A stretch of 6,573 nucleotides of DNA from Dehalococcoidales bacterium (lineage in GTDB: Bacteria > Chloroflexota > Dehalococcoidia > Dehalococcoidales > RBG-16-60-22), in contig DAOWCR010000070.1 of NCBI GenBank assembly GCA_030639445.1, forward strand, positions 1 through 6,573. The letters run 5' to 3'. This document shows positions 1 to 5,291 of the stretch, in pieces. The notes under the pieces were generated by a model that was not told where the DNA came from, searched no databases, and saw only the letters and a program-made list of their open reading frames with translations. A program made the position numbers and the translations under genes. Each line of letters opens with the position of its first letter. Position 1 is the stretch's first letter.

Positions 1-182
1 ATCCCTTCGCCGGATCTGGTCAGGTATTGCGAGCCGCTAAGTCATTAAATAGGTCTTATATTGGAATTGAATTGGTCCAGGAGGTAGCAGAAAAGGCGCG
101 CCAATTTATTGATGATATTTATTTTGTGAATAATCAGCATCAAGGAATGTTTGAGTTGCTCCAGGAGGATCGTTATGGATAA
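1..182 (+). CDS. DNA methyltransferase, C-terminal end (5' truncated by window)
   Basis: The frame whose codons start at position 3 is open from the window edge to TAA at 180-182 and encodes the last ~60 residues of a DNA methyltransferase. It begins with (D)PFAGSG, the S-adenosylmethionine-binding motif I, followed by YIGIE at 57-71 and an amphipathic helix (ELVQEVAEKARQFI). A motif I this close to the C-terminus is typical of circularly permuted N4-cytosine/N6-adenine methyltransferases (N6_N4_Mtase type), which methylate DNA in restriction-modification systems or as orphan enzymes. The initial D is inferred because the first codon is incomplete (.AT). The gene overlaps the next start codon by 8 bases, so the two are probably translationally coupled. 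Target base, recognition sequence and any cognate nuclease cannot be seen. The family call is firm although only the end is present. Confidence 0.85.
   Translation, partial: PFAGSGQVLRAAKSLNRSYIGIELVQEVAEKARQFIDDIYFVNNQHQGMFELLQEDRYG
163..168 (+). promoter_or_regulatory. Ribosome binding site AGGAGG for the gene starting at 175
   Basis: A perfect AGGAGG lies inside the methyltransferase reading frame, 6 bases before the ATG at 175. It decides the start of the next gene: the in-frame TTG at 151 lies upstream of it and has no such signal. The overlap of ribosome binding site, start and upstream stop indicates that this translation start evolved as the second gene of the methyltransferase operon. 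Confidence 0.75.
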
Positions 183-948
183 ACTACCTTACGCCGAAGA
201 TATCAAAGTTTACTTGAAAACCAGCCAAACCGCCTCGGGAACACGGATCGAGCGCACTAAAGAGCAAATAGAAGGGGCTGCTGAAGAGGTTCGACAATTA
301 GGCAGACGCGCCCTCGCTATAGCAACTGACGTTACCCAAGCAGACCAGGTAGAGCACATGGTGGAAAAAACGATAGCCGAGTTTGGTACAGTAGATATAC
401 TGGTTAATAATGCCGGTATAGCACATCCCAAGCAACTGGTTCCGTTACCTGGCATAAAATTCCCTGGGTGGCAAAGGGTGCGTGACCTGAATTCCGAGCT
501 TAGTGAGGAGGAATGGCACCTGACCATGGACACCAATCTTACCAGTATCTTTCTCTGTACAAGAGCAGTTGGACCTTATATGATTAGTCAAAGAACGGGT
601 AAAGTTATTAACATTAGCTCTATGAATGCAATTACAGGTAACCCCTATCGTTTGGCTTACAGTACCAGCAAGGCAGCAATAAGCATGTTCACTCGCTGCC
701 TAGCTCTGGAATGGGCTCCTTTTAATATCAACGTTAATGCCATTGGACCCGGGGCCTTTCATACAGCTCTTTCAGCAGAGGCCTATGAGAACCCGGAGCT
801 TAAAGAGCAAATGCTTGGCTCCATTCCTCTGAGGAGGGCGGGAGAATTACGCGAACTAGGATTGCTGGCGCTTTATCTGGCCTCCGATGCCGCCAACTAT
901 ATGACAGGCCAGACGCTCTACCTCGATGGTGGCCGGACAGCACTCTGA
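175..948 (+). CDS. Short-chain dehydrogenase/reductase lacking its N-terminal Rossmann motif (chimeric, probably inactive)
   Basis: The 257-residue product is an SDR-family oxidoreductase from about residue 27 onward. Visible motifs are TDV after beta-3, NNAG at 78-81, the catalytic tetrad N121, S149, Y162 and K166 (YSTSK), NAIGPG after the active site, and the C-terminal YMTGQTLYLDGG. Active SDRs begin with a beta strand and a TGxxxGxG loop that binds NAD(P); here both are absent. Residues 1-26 (MDKLPYAEDIKVYLKTSQTA...) match no SDR pattern, and the other forward frames of 175-270 do not encode the missing part. The start is well fixed by AGGAGG at 163-168. I infer that the N-terminus of a former methyltransferase-linked gene was joined in frame to an SDR body, near RTKEQIE (residues 27-33). 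The catalytic half looks intact, but cofactor binding should be lost. The substrate is unknown. A chimeric assembly would give the same picture. Confidence 0.85.
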   Translation: MDKLPYAEDIKVYLKTSQTASGTRIERTKEQIEGAAEEVRQLGRRALAIATDVTQADQVEHMVEKTIAEFGTVDILVNNAGIAHPKQLVPLPGIKFPGWQRVRDLNSELSEEEWHLTMDTNLTSIFLCTRAVGPYMISQRTGKVINISSMNAITGNPYRLAYSTSKAAISMFTRCLALEWAPFNINVNAIGPGAFHTALSAEAYENPELKEQMLGSIPLRRAGELRELGLLALYLASDAANYMTGQTLYLDGGRTAL

Positions 949-976
949 TAGTCTATCCGCTGAAACGAAGGAGGGT

Positions 977-1192
977 TTGCATCCTTGCTCTTCAGCTATT
1001 TTGTTAGACCAGAAATGTCAGAAATGCCAGGACTAGCAGAGCCGGCACCGCATATTGCCCTTTTGGGGGCAGGTCAACGGTAAGGGGTGGTGTGTTAACT
1101 GTGGGTATCTCGGTAAAAGAAGTTCCAAACTTGCTGAGAAATGTTTCTATGCAGACCAGAAAGACCGAATCGCCAGTAGTGTATCAATTTGA
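977..1192 (+). pseudogene. Possible decayed small CxxC (zinc-ribbon-like) protein
   Basis: One frame reads from a TTG at 977, just after AAGGAGGG, through KCQKCQD to a TAG at 1034-1036. It then continues open to TGA at 1190-1192 with GKGWCVNCGYLGKRS at 1079-1123 and a further cysteine in KCFYADQKDR. Two CxxC knuckles about 25 residues apart, with W-C-V-N-C-G-Y-L, resemble a small zinc-binding protein interrupted by one stop. The downstream half could also be a separate ORF of about 45 codons from TTG at 1055. There is no convincing start or ribosome binding site for that half, and another forward frame is open over the same stretch, so the call is weak. Apart from this I see nothing in 949-1206. 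Confidence 0.25.
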
Positions 1193-1206
1193 ATTTAAGG
1201 TTTTAT

Positions 1207-1235
1207 TTGCATTTGGTTGTTAGTCTCTTTATACT
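1207..1235 (+). promoter_or_regulatory. Candidate sigma-70 promoter for the small membrane protein
   Basis: TTGCAT (1207-1212) and TATACT (1230-1235) are separated by 17 bases. The -10 box matches the TATAAT consensus at 5 of 6 positions; the -35 box matches TTGACA at only 3 of 6. A transcript would be expected to start about 6-7 bases past the -10, which is at or next to the ATG at 1242, so the mRNA would be leaderless or nearly so. This agrees with the absence of any Shine-Dalgarno sequence before that ATG. Confidence 0.4.
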
Positions 1236-1241
1236 ACGGCT

Positions 1242-1481
1242 ATGCCAAAACAATTGAATACTACCATCCCAAAGTCACTTGTAAAAATGTTGGCTATCAT
1301 TCTTTTACTAATATTCCCACCTAGTCTTTATATACTTGTTATGCCTCGGTTATCTAATGTAGATTTTACCAACTACCCTTATTTACTTGATGCTATTGCT
1401 ATTTTCTTGCTTCTGTTTTGGGTAATTGGCTGGGGTAGCACTTTTTATCTTATTTTCAGATTGTTTACCCCAAGAAGATAG
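1242..1481 (+). CDS. Small two-helix membrane protein of unknown function
   Basis: The 79-residue product is not one I recognise. It has two strongly hydrophobic segments, about residues 16-34 (LAIILLLIFPPSLYILV) and 48-73 (FLLLFWVIGWGSTFYLIF), joined by a short polar loop. Basic residues sit at the N-terminus (K3, K11, K15) and at the very C-terminus (R78, R79), which predicts both ends in the cytoplasm and the loop outside. No ribosome binding site precedes the ATG. A promoter-like pair of boxes ends 6 bases before the ATG, so leaderless expression is possible. The gene stands alone: about 290 bases separate it from the SDR, and a hairpin overlaps its stop codon. It is AT-rich like the rest of the left part. 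The open frame with clear membrane topology suggests a real gene, but there is no functional clue. Confidence 0.55.
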   Translation: MPKQLNTTIPKSLVKMLAIILLLIFPPSLYILVMPRLSNVDFTNYPYLLDAIAIFLLLFWVIGWGSTFYLIFRLFTPRR

Positions 1482-1498
1482 CACACCATGTGTGCTAT
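1478..1498. repeat. Perfect inverted repeat overlapping the membrane-protein stop codon
   Basis: ATAGCACAC (1478-1486) and GTGTGCTAT (1490-1498) are exact reverse complements around a CAT loop. The left arm contains the TAG stop at 1479-1481. The position suggests a transcription terminator or mRNA 3'-end stabiliser. No T-run follows on either strand, so a classical rho-independent terminator is not supported, and a dyad protein-binding site is also possible. Confidence 0.5.
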
Positions 1499-1689
1499 GA
1501 TATAATCCCCATCCAGCACCAGCTAACATTCCCTTTATGATTGCAGTAGTCCACGCCACAAACTAGCATGCCCCCACAAAGGATACTCGGGCAGGCCAGA
1601 AGGACGCAACATCGTACCCTACGTATAACGGACGAGGAGGAAAGGCTAAGGGCCCGAATCTAAAGTTACTCTCCCCACACCACCATAAC

Positions 1690-1722
1690 GAAGTCTCAAT
1701 TCTGGTAAGAAATTGAGACTTC
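1690..1722. repeat. Strong hairpin: 12-bp perfect inverted repeat, 9-base loop
   Basis: GAAGTCTCAATT (1690-1701) and AATTGAGACTTC (1711-1722) are exact reverse complements around CTGGTAAGA. Neither side has a T-run long enough for a standard intrinsic terminator. The unit could be a bidirectional transcription stop between the two gene blocks, a dispersed intergenic palindrome of the REP type, or the tip of a small mobile element. The window contains only one copy. Confidence 0.65.
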
Positions 1723-1758
1723 AAGATATGTTTGGGTACCTCCTAATTCCCTCGGAAT

Positions 1759-1786
1759 AATCAGTATCGGTGACGCCATGCTGATT
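1759..1786. repeat. Second hairpin, 9-bp stem with one G-U pair
   Basis: AATCAGTAT (1759-1767) can pair with ATGCTGATT (1778-1786), with one G-U wobble in RNA, around CGGTGACGCC, whose GG and CC can pair further inside. It lies 36 bases after the larger hairpin and upstream of the candidate promoter at 1837, so it would not be part of that promoter's transcript. Its role is unknown. Confidence 0.35.
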
Positions 1787-1836
1787 TGCTAATGGGAAAA
1801 TTCGGGCGAGGCAAAGACAGGCGGAAGTAAAGAATG

Positions 1837-1866
1837 TTGACATCCCGACAAGGAATAGTCTATTTT
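1837..1866 (+). promoter_or_regulatory. Candidate promoter of the ycsI-pxpABC operon
   Basis: A perfect -35 box, TTGACA (1837-1842), is followed after 18 bases by TATTTT (1861-1866), a 4-of-6 match to the -10 consensus. Transcription would begin near 1873, giving a leader of about 40 bases before the first gene. TATACA at 1869-1874 is a better-looking -10 but is spaced too far from the -35 box. No operator is obvious, and no regulator gene is nearby. Confidence 0.5.
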
Positions 1867-1913
1867 TCTATACAAAGAGAGAGGCAGACCGGCGCAAGCC
1901 TGTGGGTTTTGAT

Positions 1914-2696
1914 ATGGTGTATGACAACCCTCAAAAAGTAAGGGAGCTTATTCGGCGGGGTGAGCTACTGCGTCCGACCTGTGGCCTGGCTCCCGGTTAT
2001 ACCCAGGCCAATCTGGTGATTCTACCCAGGGAGTTTGCCTTTGACTTTTTCCTCTTCTGCCAGCGTAACCCCAAGCCCTGTCCCGTCCTGGAGGTGCTTG
2101 AGCCGGGCCAGTATGAACCGACGCTGACGGCACCCGCTGCCGATATCCGGCTAGACGTCTCCCTGTACCGGGTCTACCAGGACGGTGAACTGGTAAGCGA
2201 AGAAAAGGATGTTACCGGATACTGGAACGATAGAATGGTAACATTTTCGCTGGGGTGCAGTTTCACCTTTGAAACCGCGTTAATCAGGGCCGGAATACCC
2301 CTGCGTCATATTGACGAGGGCAAGAACGTAGCGATGTATGTGACCAATATCCCGACCACCCCCGCCGGGATATTTTCCGGGCCCATGGTAGTGAGCATGC
2401 GGCCTGTCCCGACCGCCAAAGTGGTAAGGTCAGTCCAGGTAACCTCCCGGTTTCCCATGGTCCATGGAGCTCCGGTTCACATCGGAGACCCGGATAGAAT
2501 TGGCATCACTGACCTGGCGAAACCGGATTACGGCGATGCCGTGGAAATAAAAGGTGATGAGGTCCCTGTCTTCTGGGCCTGTGGGGTGACTCCCCAGGCA
2601 GTGGCTTTGCGGTCAAAGCCGCCGCTGATGATTACCCACTCCCCGGGGCACATGTTCATTACCGACCTCAGAGACGAAGACTTCTCGATTTTATAA
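1914..2696 (+). CDS. ycsI: DUF1445/YcsI family protein (D-glutamate cyclase / putative hydro-lyase family)
   Basis: The 260-residue product belongs to the UPF0317/DUF1445 family. Landmarks are RPTCGLAPGYTQANLVILP near the N-terminus, CQRNPKPCPVLEV, ADIR, GCSFTFE at 114-120, SRFPMVHGAPVHIGDP at 178-193, FWACGVTPQ at 220-228 and THSPGHMFITD at 241-251. Family members are annotated as putative hydro-lyases; the related vertebrate enzyme cyclises D-glutamate to 5-oxo-D-proline. Here it heads a cluster with 5-oxoprolinase genes 53 bases downstream, as ycsI sits beside ycsF and kipIA in Bacillus subtilis, which supports a role in glutamate/5-oxoproline conversion. The activity itself is inferred. 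The length is normal for the family. I chose ATG 1914 because MVYDNPQKVRELI aligns with usual family starts; GTG 1902 is also in frame and neither has a strong ribosome binding site. Confidence 0.88.
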   Translation: MVYDNPQKVRELIRRGELLRPTCGLAPGYTQANLVILPREFAFDFFLFCQRNPKPCPVLEVLEPGQYEPTLTAPAADIRLDVSLYRVYQDGELVSEEKDVTGYWNDRMVTFSLGCSFTFETALIRAGIPLRHIDEGKNVAMYVTNIPTTPAGIFSGPMVVSMRPVPTAKVVRSVQVTSRFPMVHGAPVHIGDPDRIGITDLAKPDYGDAVEIKGDEVPVFWACGVTPQAVALRSKPPLMITHSPGHMFITDLRDEDFSIL

Positions 2697-2737
2697 TGGT
2701 GGAGCAAAAGCCTGTCGCTGGCATATAATATAACTTC

Positions 2738-2743
2738 AGGAGG
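2738..2743 (+). promoter_or_regulatory. Ribosome binding site AGGAGG that fixes an ACG start for pxpA
   Basis: A perfect AGGAGG stands 6 bases before ACG at 2750-2752. In the pxpA frame, the codons between the upstream stop TAA (2726-2728) and TTG at 2780 include no ATG, GTG or TTG. The GTG at 2745-2747 is out of frame and too close to the site. The spacing and the family N-terminus both point to the ACG. Confidence 0.75.
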
Positions 2744-2749
2744 AGTGCC

Positions 2750-3514
2750 ACGGGAAAGAAGATCGACTTTAACTGTGATTTGGGGGAAAGTTTTGGCGTC
2801 TACCAGCTGGGCTTTGACGAGCAGTTGATGCCCTATATTTCCTCGGCCAATGTCGCCTGCGGATTTCACGCCGGGGACCCGGTGTGGATGCGGCGTACCG
2901 TCAGCCTGGCGGAACAGTCACGAGTTGCCGTCGGGGCGCATCCCGGCCTCCCCGACCTCATCGGTTTCGGGCGGAGGGAGATGAAGGTAACCCCGGAAGA
3001 GGTCAAGAATTACGTCATCTATCAAGTCGGGGCATTGCAGGCTTTTACCAGGACGAGGCCGCTGCAGCACGTCAAGCCACACGGTGCCCTGTACAATATG
3101 GGCGTGGCCAATGAGGAAATCGCCAGGGCCGTCGCCGAGGGCGTACGGGAAGCTGACCAAAAACTGATACTGGTGGGGCTGGCCGGGTCGGTCTGGCTAA
3201 AGGTCGGCCAGGAGCTTGACCTGAAAGTAGCCAGCGAAGTCTTTGCCGACCGTGCCCTGAATCCGGATGGCACCCTCGTTCCCAGAAGCCAGCCCGGGGC
3301 GGTGATTAAAGACCCGGAAAAGGTTATTGCCGCCAGCCTGAGAATGGTCACTGAAGGCAAGGCCACCGCGGTTAACGGGCAGGAAATCCCGATTAGGGCC
3401 GATACCATCTGCCTGCATGGCGATACTCCCGGGGTGGTAGCCCTGGCCCGCGGCCTGAGAGAGAGGCTGGAGGCGGCGGGAGTGGAAGTAACGCCAATGA
3501 GCAATTTTCTCTGA
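2750..3514 (+). CDS. pxpA: 5-oxoprolinase subunit A (LamB/YcsF family), apparent ACG start
   Basis: PxpA acts with PxpB and PxpC in the cytoplasm to hydrolyse 5-oxoproline to glutamate using ATP. Starting at ACG 2750 gives 254 residues, a normal family length, with the N-terminus (M)GKKIDFNCDLGESFG that matches the family signature DLNxDxGE. Further motifs are NVACGFHAGDP at 34-44, GAHPGLPDLIGFGRR at 62-76, VKPHGALYN at 108-116, EVFADRALNPDGTLVPR at 163-179 and CLHGDTPG at 221-228. Starting at the first conventional codon (TTG 2780) would remove IDFNCD, a conserved strand, and would have no ribosome binding site, whereas AGGAGG lies 6 bases before the ACG. The ACG is either a genuine rare start, a recent ATG-to-ACG mutation, or a sequencing error. 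The gene is third-codon GC-rich like its neighbours, and pxpB follows after 10 bases. Confidence 0.93.
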   Translation, partial: TGKKIDFNCDLGESFGVYQLGFDEQLMPYISSANVACGFHAGDPVWMRRTVSLAEQSRVAVGAHPGLPDLIGFGRREMKVTPEEVKNYVIYQVGALQAFTRTRPLQHVKPHGALYNMGVANEEIARAVAEGVREADQKLILVGLAGSVWLKVGQELDLKVASEVFADRALNPDGTLVPRSQPGAVIKDPEKVIAASLRMVTEGKATAVNGQEIPIRADTICLHGDTPGVVALARGLRERLEAAGVEVTPMSNFL

Positions 3515-3524
3515 ATTGCCAGCC

Positions 3525-4256
3525 ATGATTTATGATGAACCACGGTTCCTGACTGGTGGCGACCGGGCTATTTTCGTCGAATTTGGGGATGCCATTGACC
3601 CGCAAATCAACCGTAGAGTGCGCACCCTGGCGCTGGTCCTGCAAAAAGAAGGCATTCCCGGCGTTATTGAAACCGTGCCCACTTACCGGTCACTCCTCGT
3701 CTATTTTGAGCCACGGCAGATAAACGCCCGGCAATTGCGGGAAACCCTGTACCAGCTGGCGCAATCACCGGAGGAAGGCGAACTGCGGAAACCGAGGCTA
3801 ATCGAGATTCCCACCGCCTACGGAGGCGAATATGGCCCCGACCTGGAATTCGTCGCCGCCCACAATAGCCTCAGCGTGCCGGAAGTGGTGCGGCTGCACG
3901 CCGGCACTCCTTATCTTATTTACATGATTGGTTTCATCCCTGGCTTTCCCTATCTGGGGGGTATGTCGTCAAAGGTAGCGGCGCCCAGACTGGCGACCCC
4001 ACGGGTGAAGATACCCGCCGGGTCCGTGGGCATTGCCGACCGCCAGACCGGAATCTACCCGGCGGAAAGCCCCGGCGGCTGGCAGCTTATCGGAAGGACG
4101 CCGCTGAAGCTTTTTGACCCGGGCCGGGAGCCGCCGGCGCTGTTTCAGGCCGGTAACTACCTGCGCTTCACCAGCATAACTCCGGAAGAGTTCACCCGCG
4201 TCCAGCAAGCGGTGACGCAGGGGACATATTCCGTGAAAGAAACGGTGATGGAATGA
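3525..4256 (+). CDS. pxpB: 5-oxoprolinase subunit B (KipI family)
   Basis: The 243-residue product is the PxpB/KipI subunit, which pairs with PxpC to form the ATP-dependent part of 5-oxoprolinase; its B. subtilis homologue KipI also inhibits the sporulation kinase KinA. The N-terminal domain begins RFLTGGDRAIFVEFGD, the VPTYRSLLVYFEP segment follows, and the C-terminal cyclophilin-like domain carries GFIPGFPYLGG at 136-146 and the long conserved run at 157-186 (ATPRVKIPAGSVGIA through SPGGW). ATG 3525 is preferred over the in-frame TTG at 3516 because MIYDEPRFLTGGD fits the family start. No strong ribosome binding site is visible, so translation probably depends on coupling with pxpA, whose stop lies 10 bases upstream. 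With pxpA and pxpC adjacent, the metabolic role is more likely than kinase control. Confidence 0.95.
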   Translation: MIYDEPRFLTGGDRAIFVEFGDAIDPQINRRVRTLALVLQKEGIPGVIETVPTYRSLLVYFEPRQINARQLRETLYQLAQSPEEGELRKPRLIEIPTAYGGEYGPDLEFVAAHNSLSVPEVVRLHAGTPYLIYMIGFIPGFPYLGGMSSKVAAPRLATPRVKIPAGSVGIADRQTGIYPAESPGGWQLIGRTPLKLFDPGREPPALFQAGNYLRFTSITPEEFTRVQQAVTQGTYSVKETVME

Positions 4257-4263
4257 GGAGAGA

Positions 4264-5205
4264 ATGGAAGCCTTTGAGGTTATCCAGCCGGGACCGCTGA
4301 CCACCATTCAGGACCTGGGACGGTACGGCTACCAGCAGTACGGCGTGCCTCCGTCAGGCGCGCTGGACGATTACGCCTTCCGGACAAGCAACCTTCTGGT
4401 CGGCAACGAGGAGGGTGCCGCCTCGCTTGAGATAACATTATTCGGCTGCCAGTTACGCGTGCTCCAGGACACCACGGTGGCCGTCACCGGGGCTGACCTG
4501 GCGGCGGCTCTAAACGGCAGTCCCATCCCTGGATGGGAAACCGTACCGGTGCGCCGCGGGGACGTACTCTCTTTTCCTCGCCTGAAAAGCGGTTGCCGGG
4601 CCTATCTGTCGGTCGTCGGCGGGATAAATGTCCCCATGGTAATGGGCAGCCGGGCAACCTATACCAAAGCTGGAATCGGCGGTCTTGAGGGCCGGGCGCT
4701 GCGGAAAGGAGACATCCTTCGGGCTGCCGCGGCCAGGCCCGTCACCGGGAGGGCACGGGTCCCCACCGCGCACCTACCGGCATATGATGACCAGGTTGAA
4801 CTCAGGGTCATCCTCGGCCCGCAGGACGACTGCTTTACCGAAGACGGTATCCACACCTTCCTCCAATCCGACTACACGATATCGATTCAGGCCGACCGCA
4901 TGGGCTACCGCCTGGAGGGCCCGCGGATACCGCACCGGGCGAAAGCCGATATCATTTCCGACGGTATTCCCCTCGGGGCCGTTCAGGTGCCGGGTGACGG
5001 GCGGCCGATAGTACTGCTCGCTGACCGGCAGACCACCGGCGGCTATACCAAGATTGCCACCGTGATTAGCGTGGATATCCCCGACTTAGCCCAGACGAAG
5101 CCGGGCGACCGAGTACGGTTCCGCCAGGTCAGTGGGGATGAAGCCGTTACCGCGCTCCGGGAATACGAGCGGAAAATCCAGACGGTCAAAAACTCATCCG
5201 CTTGA
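4264..5205 (+). CDS. pxpC: 5-oxoprolinase subunit C (KipA / biotin-dependent carboxyltransferase-like family)
   Basis: The 313-residue product is PxpC/KipA, the larger partner of PxpB in the cytoplasmic 5-oxoprolinase. The signature N-terminus at residues 10-35 includes GPLTTIQDLGRYGYQ and GVPPSGALD; LEITLFG follows near 55-61 and VTGADLAA after it. The C-terminal half carries the family hallmark from D233 to Y261 (DGIPLGAVQVPGDGRP, then LLADRQTTGGY). The same fold occurs in urea amidolyase and allophanate hydrolase-linked proteins, which is why these genes are often annotated as carboxyltransferase subunits; pxpA and pxpB next door favour 5-oxoprolinase. The ribosome binding site GAGGAGA (4255-4261) overlaps the pxpB stop codon and the intergenic gap is 7 bases, so B and C should be made in coupled amounts. 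The C-terminus ends in a short charged tail (EYERKIQTVKNSSA). Confidence 0.95.
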   Translation: MEAFEVIQPGPLTTIQDLGRYGYQQYGVPPSGALDDYAFRTSNLLVGNEEGAASLEITLFGCQLRVLQDTTVAVTGADLAAALNGSPIPGWETVPVRRGDVLSFPRLKSGCRAYLSVVGGINVPMVMGSRATYTKAGIGGLEGRALRKGDILRAAAARPVTGRARVPTAHLPAYDDQVELRVILGPQDDCFTEDGIHTFLQSDYTISIQADRMGYRLEGPRIPHRAKADIISDGIPLGAVQVPGDGRPIVLLADRQTTGGYTKIATVISVDIPDLAQTKPGDRVRFRQVSGDEAVTALREYERKIQTVKNSSA

Positions 5206-5209
5206 ATTT

Positions 5210-5243
5210 CCCGTCCGGGCAGCCGGACAGGTGCCTCTTTTTT
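5210..5243 (+). terminator. Likely rho-independent terminator of the pxp operon
   Basis: GTCCGG (5213-5218) and CCGGAC (5223-5228) pair perfectly around GCAG, with two more C-G pairs outside one mismatch, and a run of six T lies at 5238-5243. The T-run is about 9 bases from the main stem, which is atypical. A competing stem GGCA/TGCC (5218-5221 with 5232-5235) ends 2 bases before it and would fit the usual geometry. It begins 4 bases after the pxpC stop, where an operon end is expected. Confidence 0.55.
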
Positions 5244-5291
5244 CCCGCCGCTGACGCTTAACTGTAAAGATAGACCAGCTGTGGACCAGTA

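Larger units (their letters stand above)
1482..1913. other. Gene-free interval with hairpins and a promoter
   Basis: No reading frame here has both a plausible start and protein-like composition on either strand, and I recognise no tRNA, riboswitch or transposon end. The interval holds three inverted repeats (1478-1498, 1690-1722, 1759-1786) and a TTGACA-type promoter at 1837-1866. The stretch 1499-1689 shows nothing I can name. Base composition changes across this gap from the AT-richer left part to the GC-richer operon on the right. Confidence 0.6.

Noticed and set aside
151..174. TTG at 151 as the start of the SDR-like gene
   Set aside because: It adds eight residues with no family similarity and lies upstream of the AGGAGG at 163-168, which serves the ATG at 175 with ideal spacing.
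1544..1640. Reverse-strand short frame MLVCGVDYCNHKGNV and neighbouring reverse-strand frames
   Set aside because: About two dozen codons with no homology that I recognise and no clear ribosome binding site.
1482..1901. T-box or other riboswitch, or a tRNA, in the gap before the pxp operon
   Set aside because: No T-box core sequence, cloverleaf or known aptamer motif could be found; GGGTACC at 1734-1740 is only a superficial match, and the hairpins lie upstream of the candidate promoter.
2780..2782. TTG at 2780 as the start of pxpA
   Set aside because: It removes the conserved IDFNCD segment, has no ribosome binding site at a usable distance and would make the protein shorter than the family.
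3022..3543. Antisense reading frame of 173 codons across pxpA
   Set aside because: It is the complement of a well-supported gene in GC-rich DNA. Its translation is rich in Ser, Pro and Ala with no recognisable motif, and pxpA motifs on the + strand explain the region.
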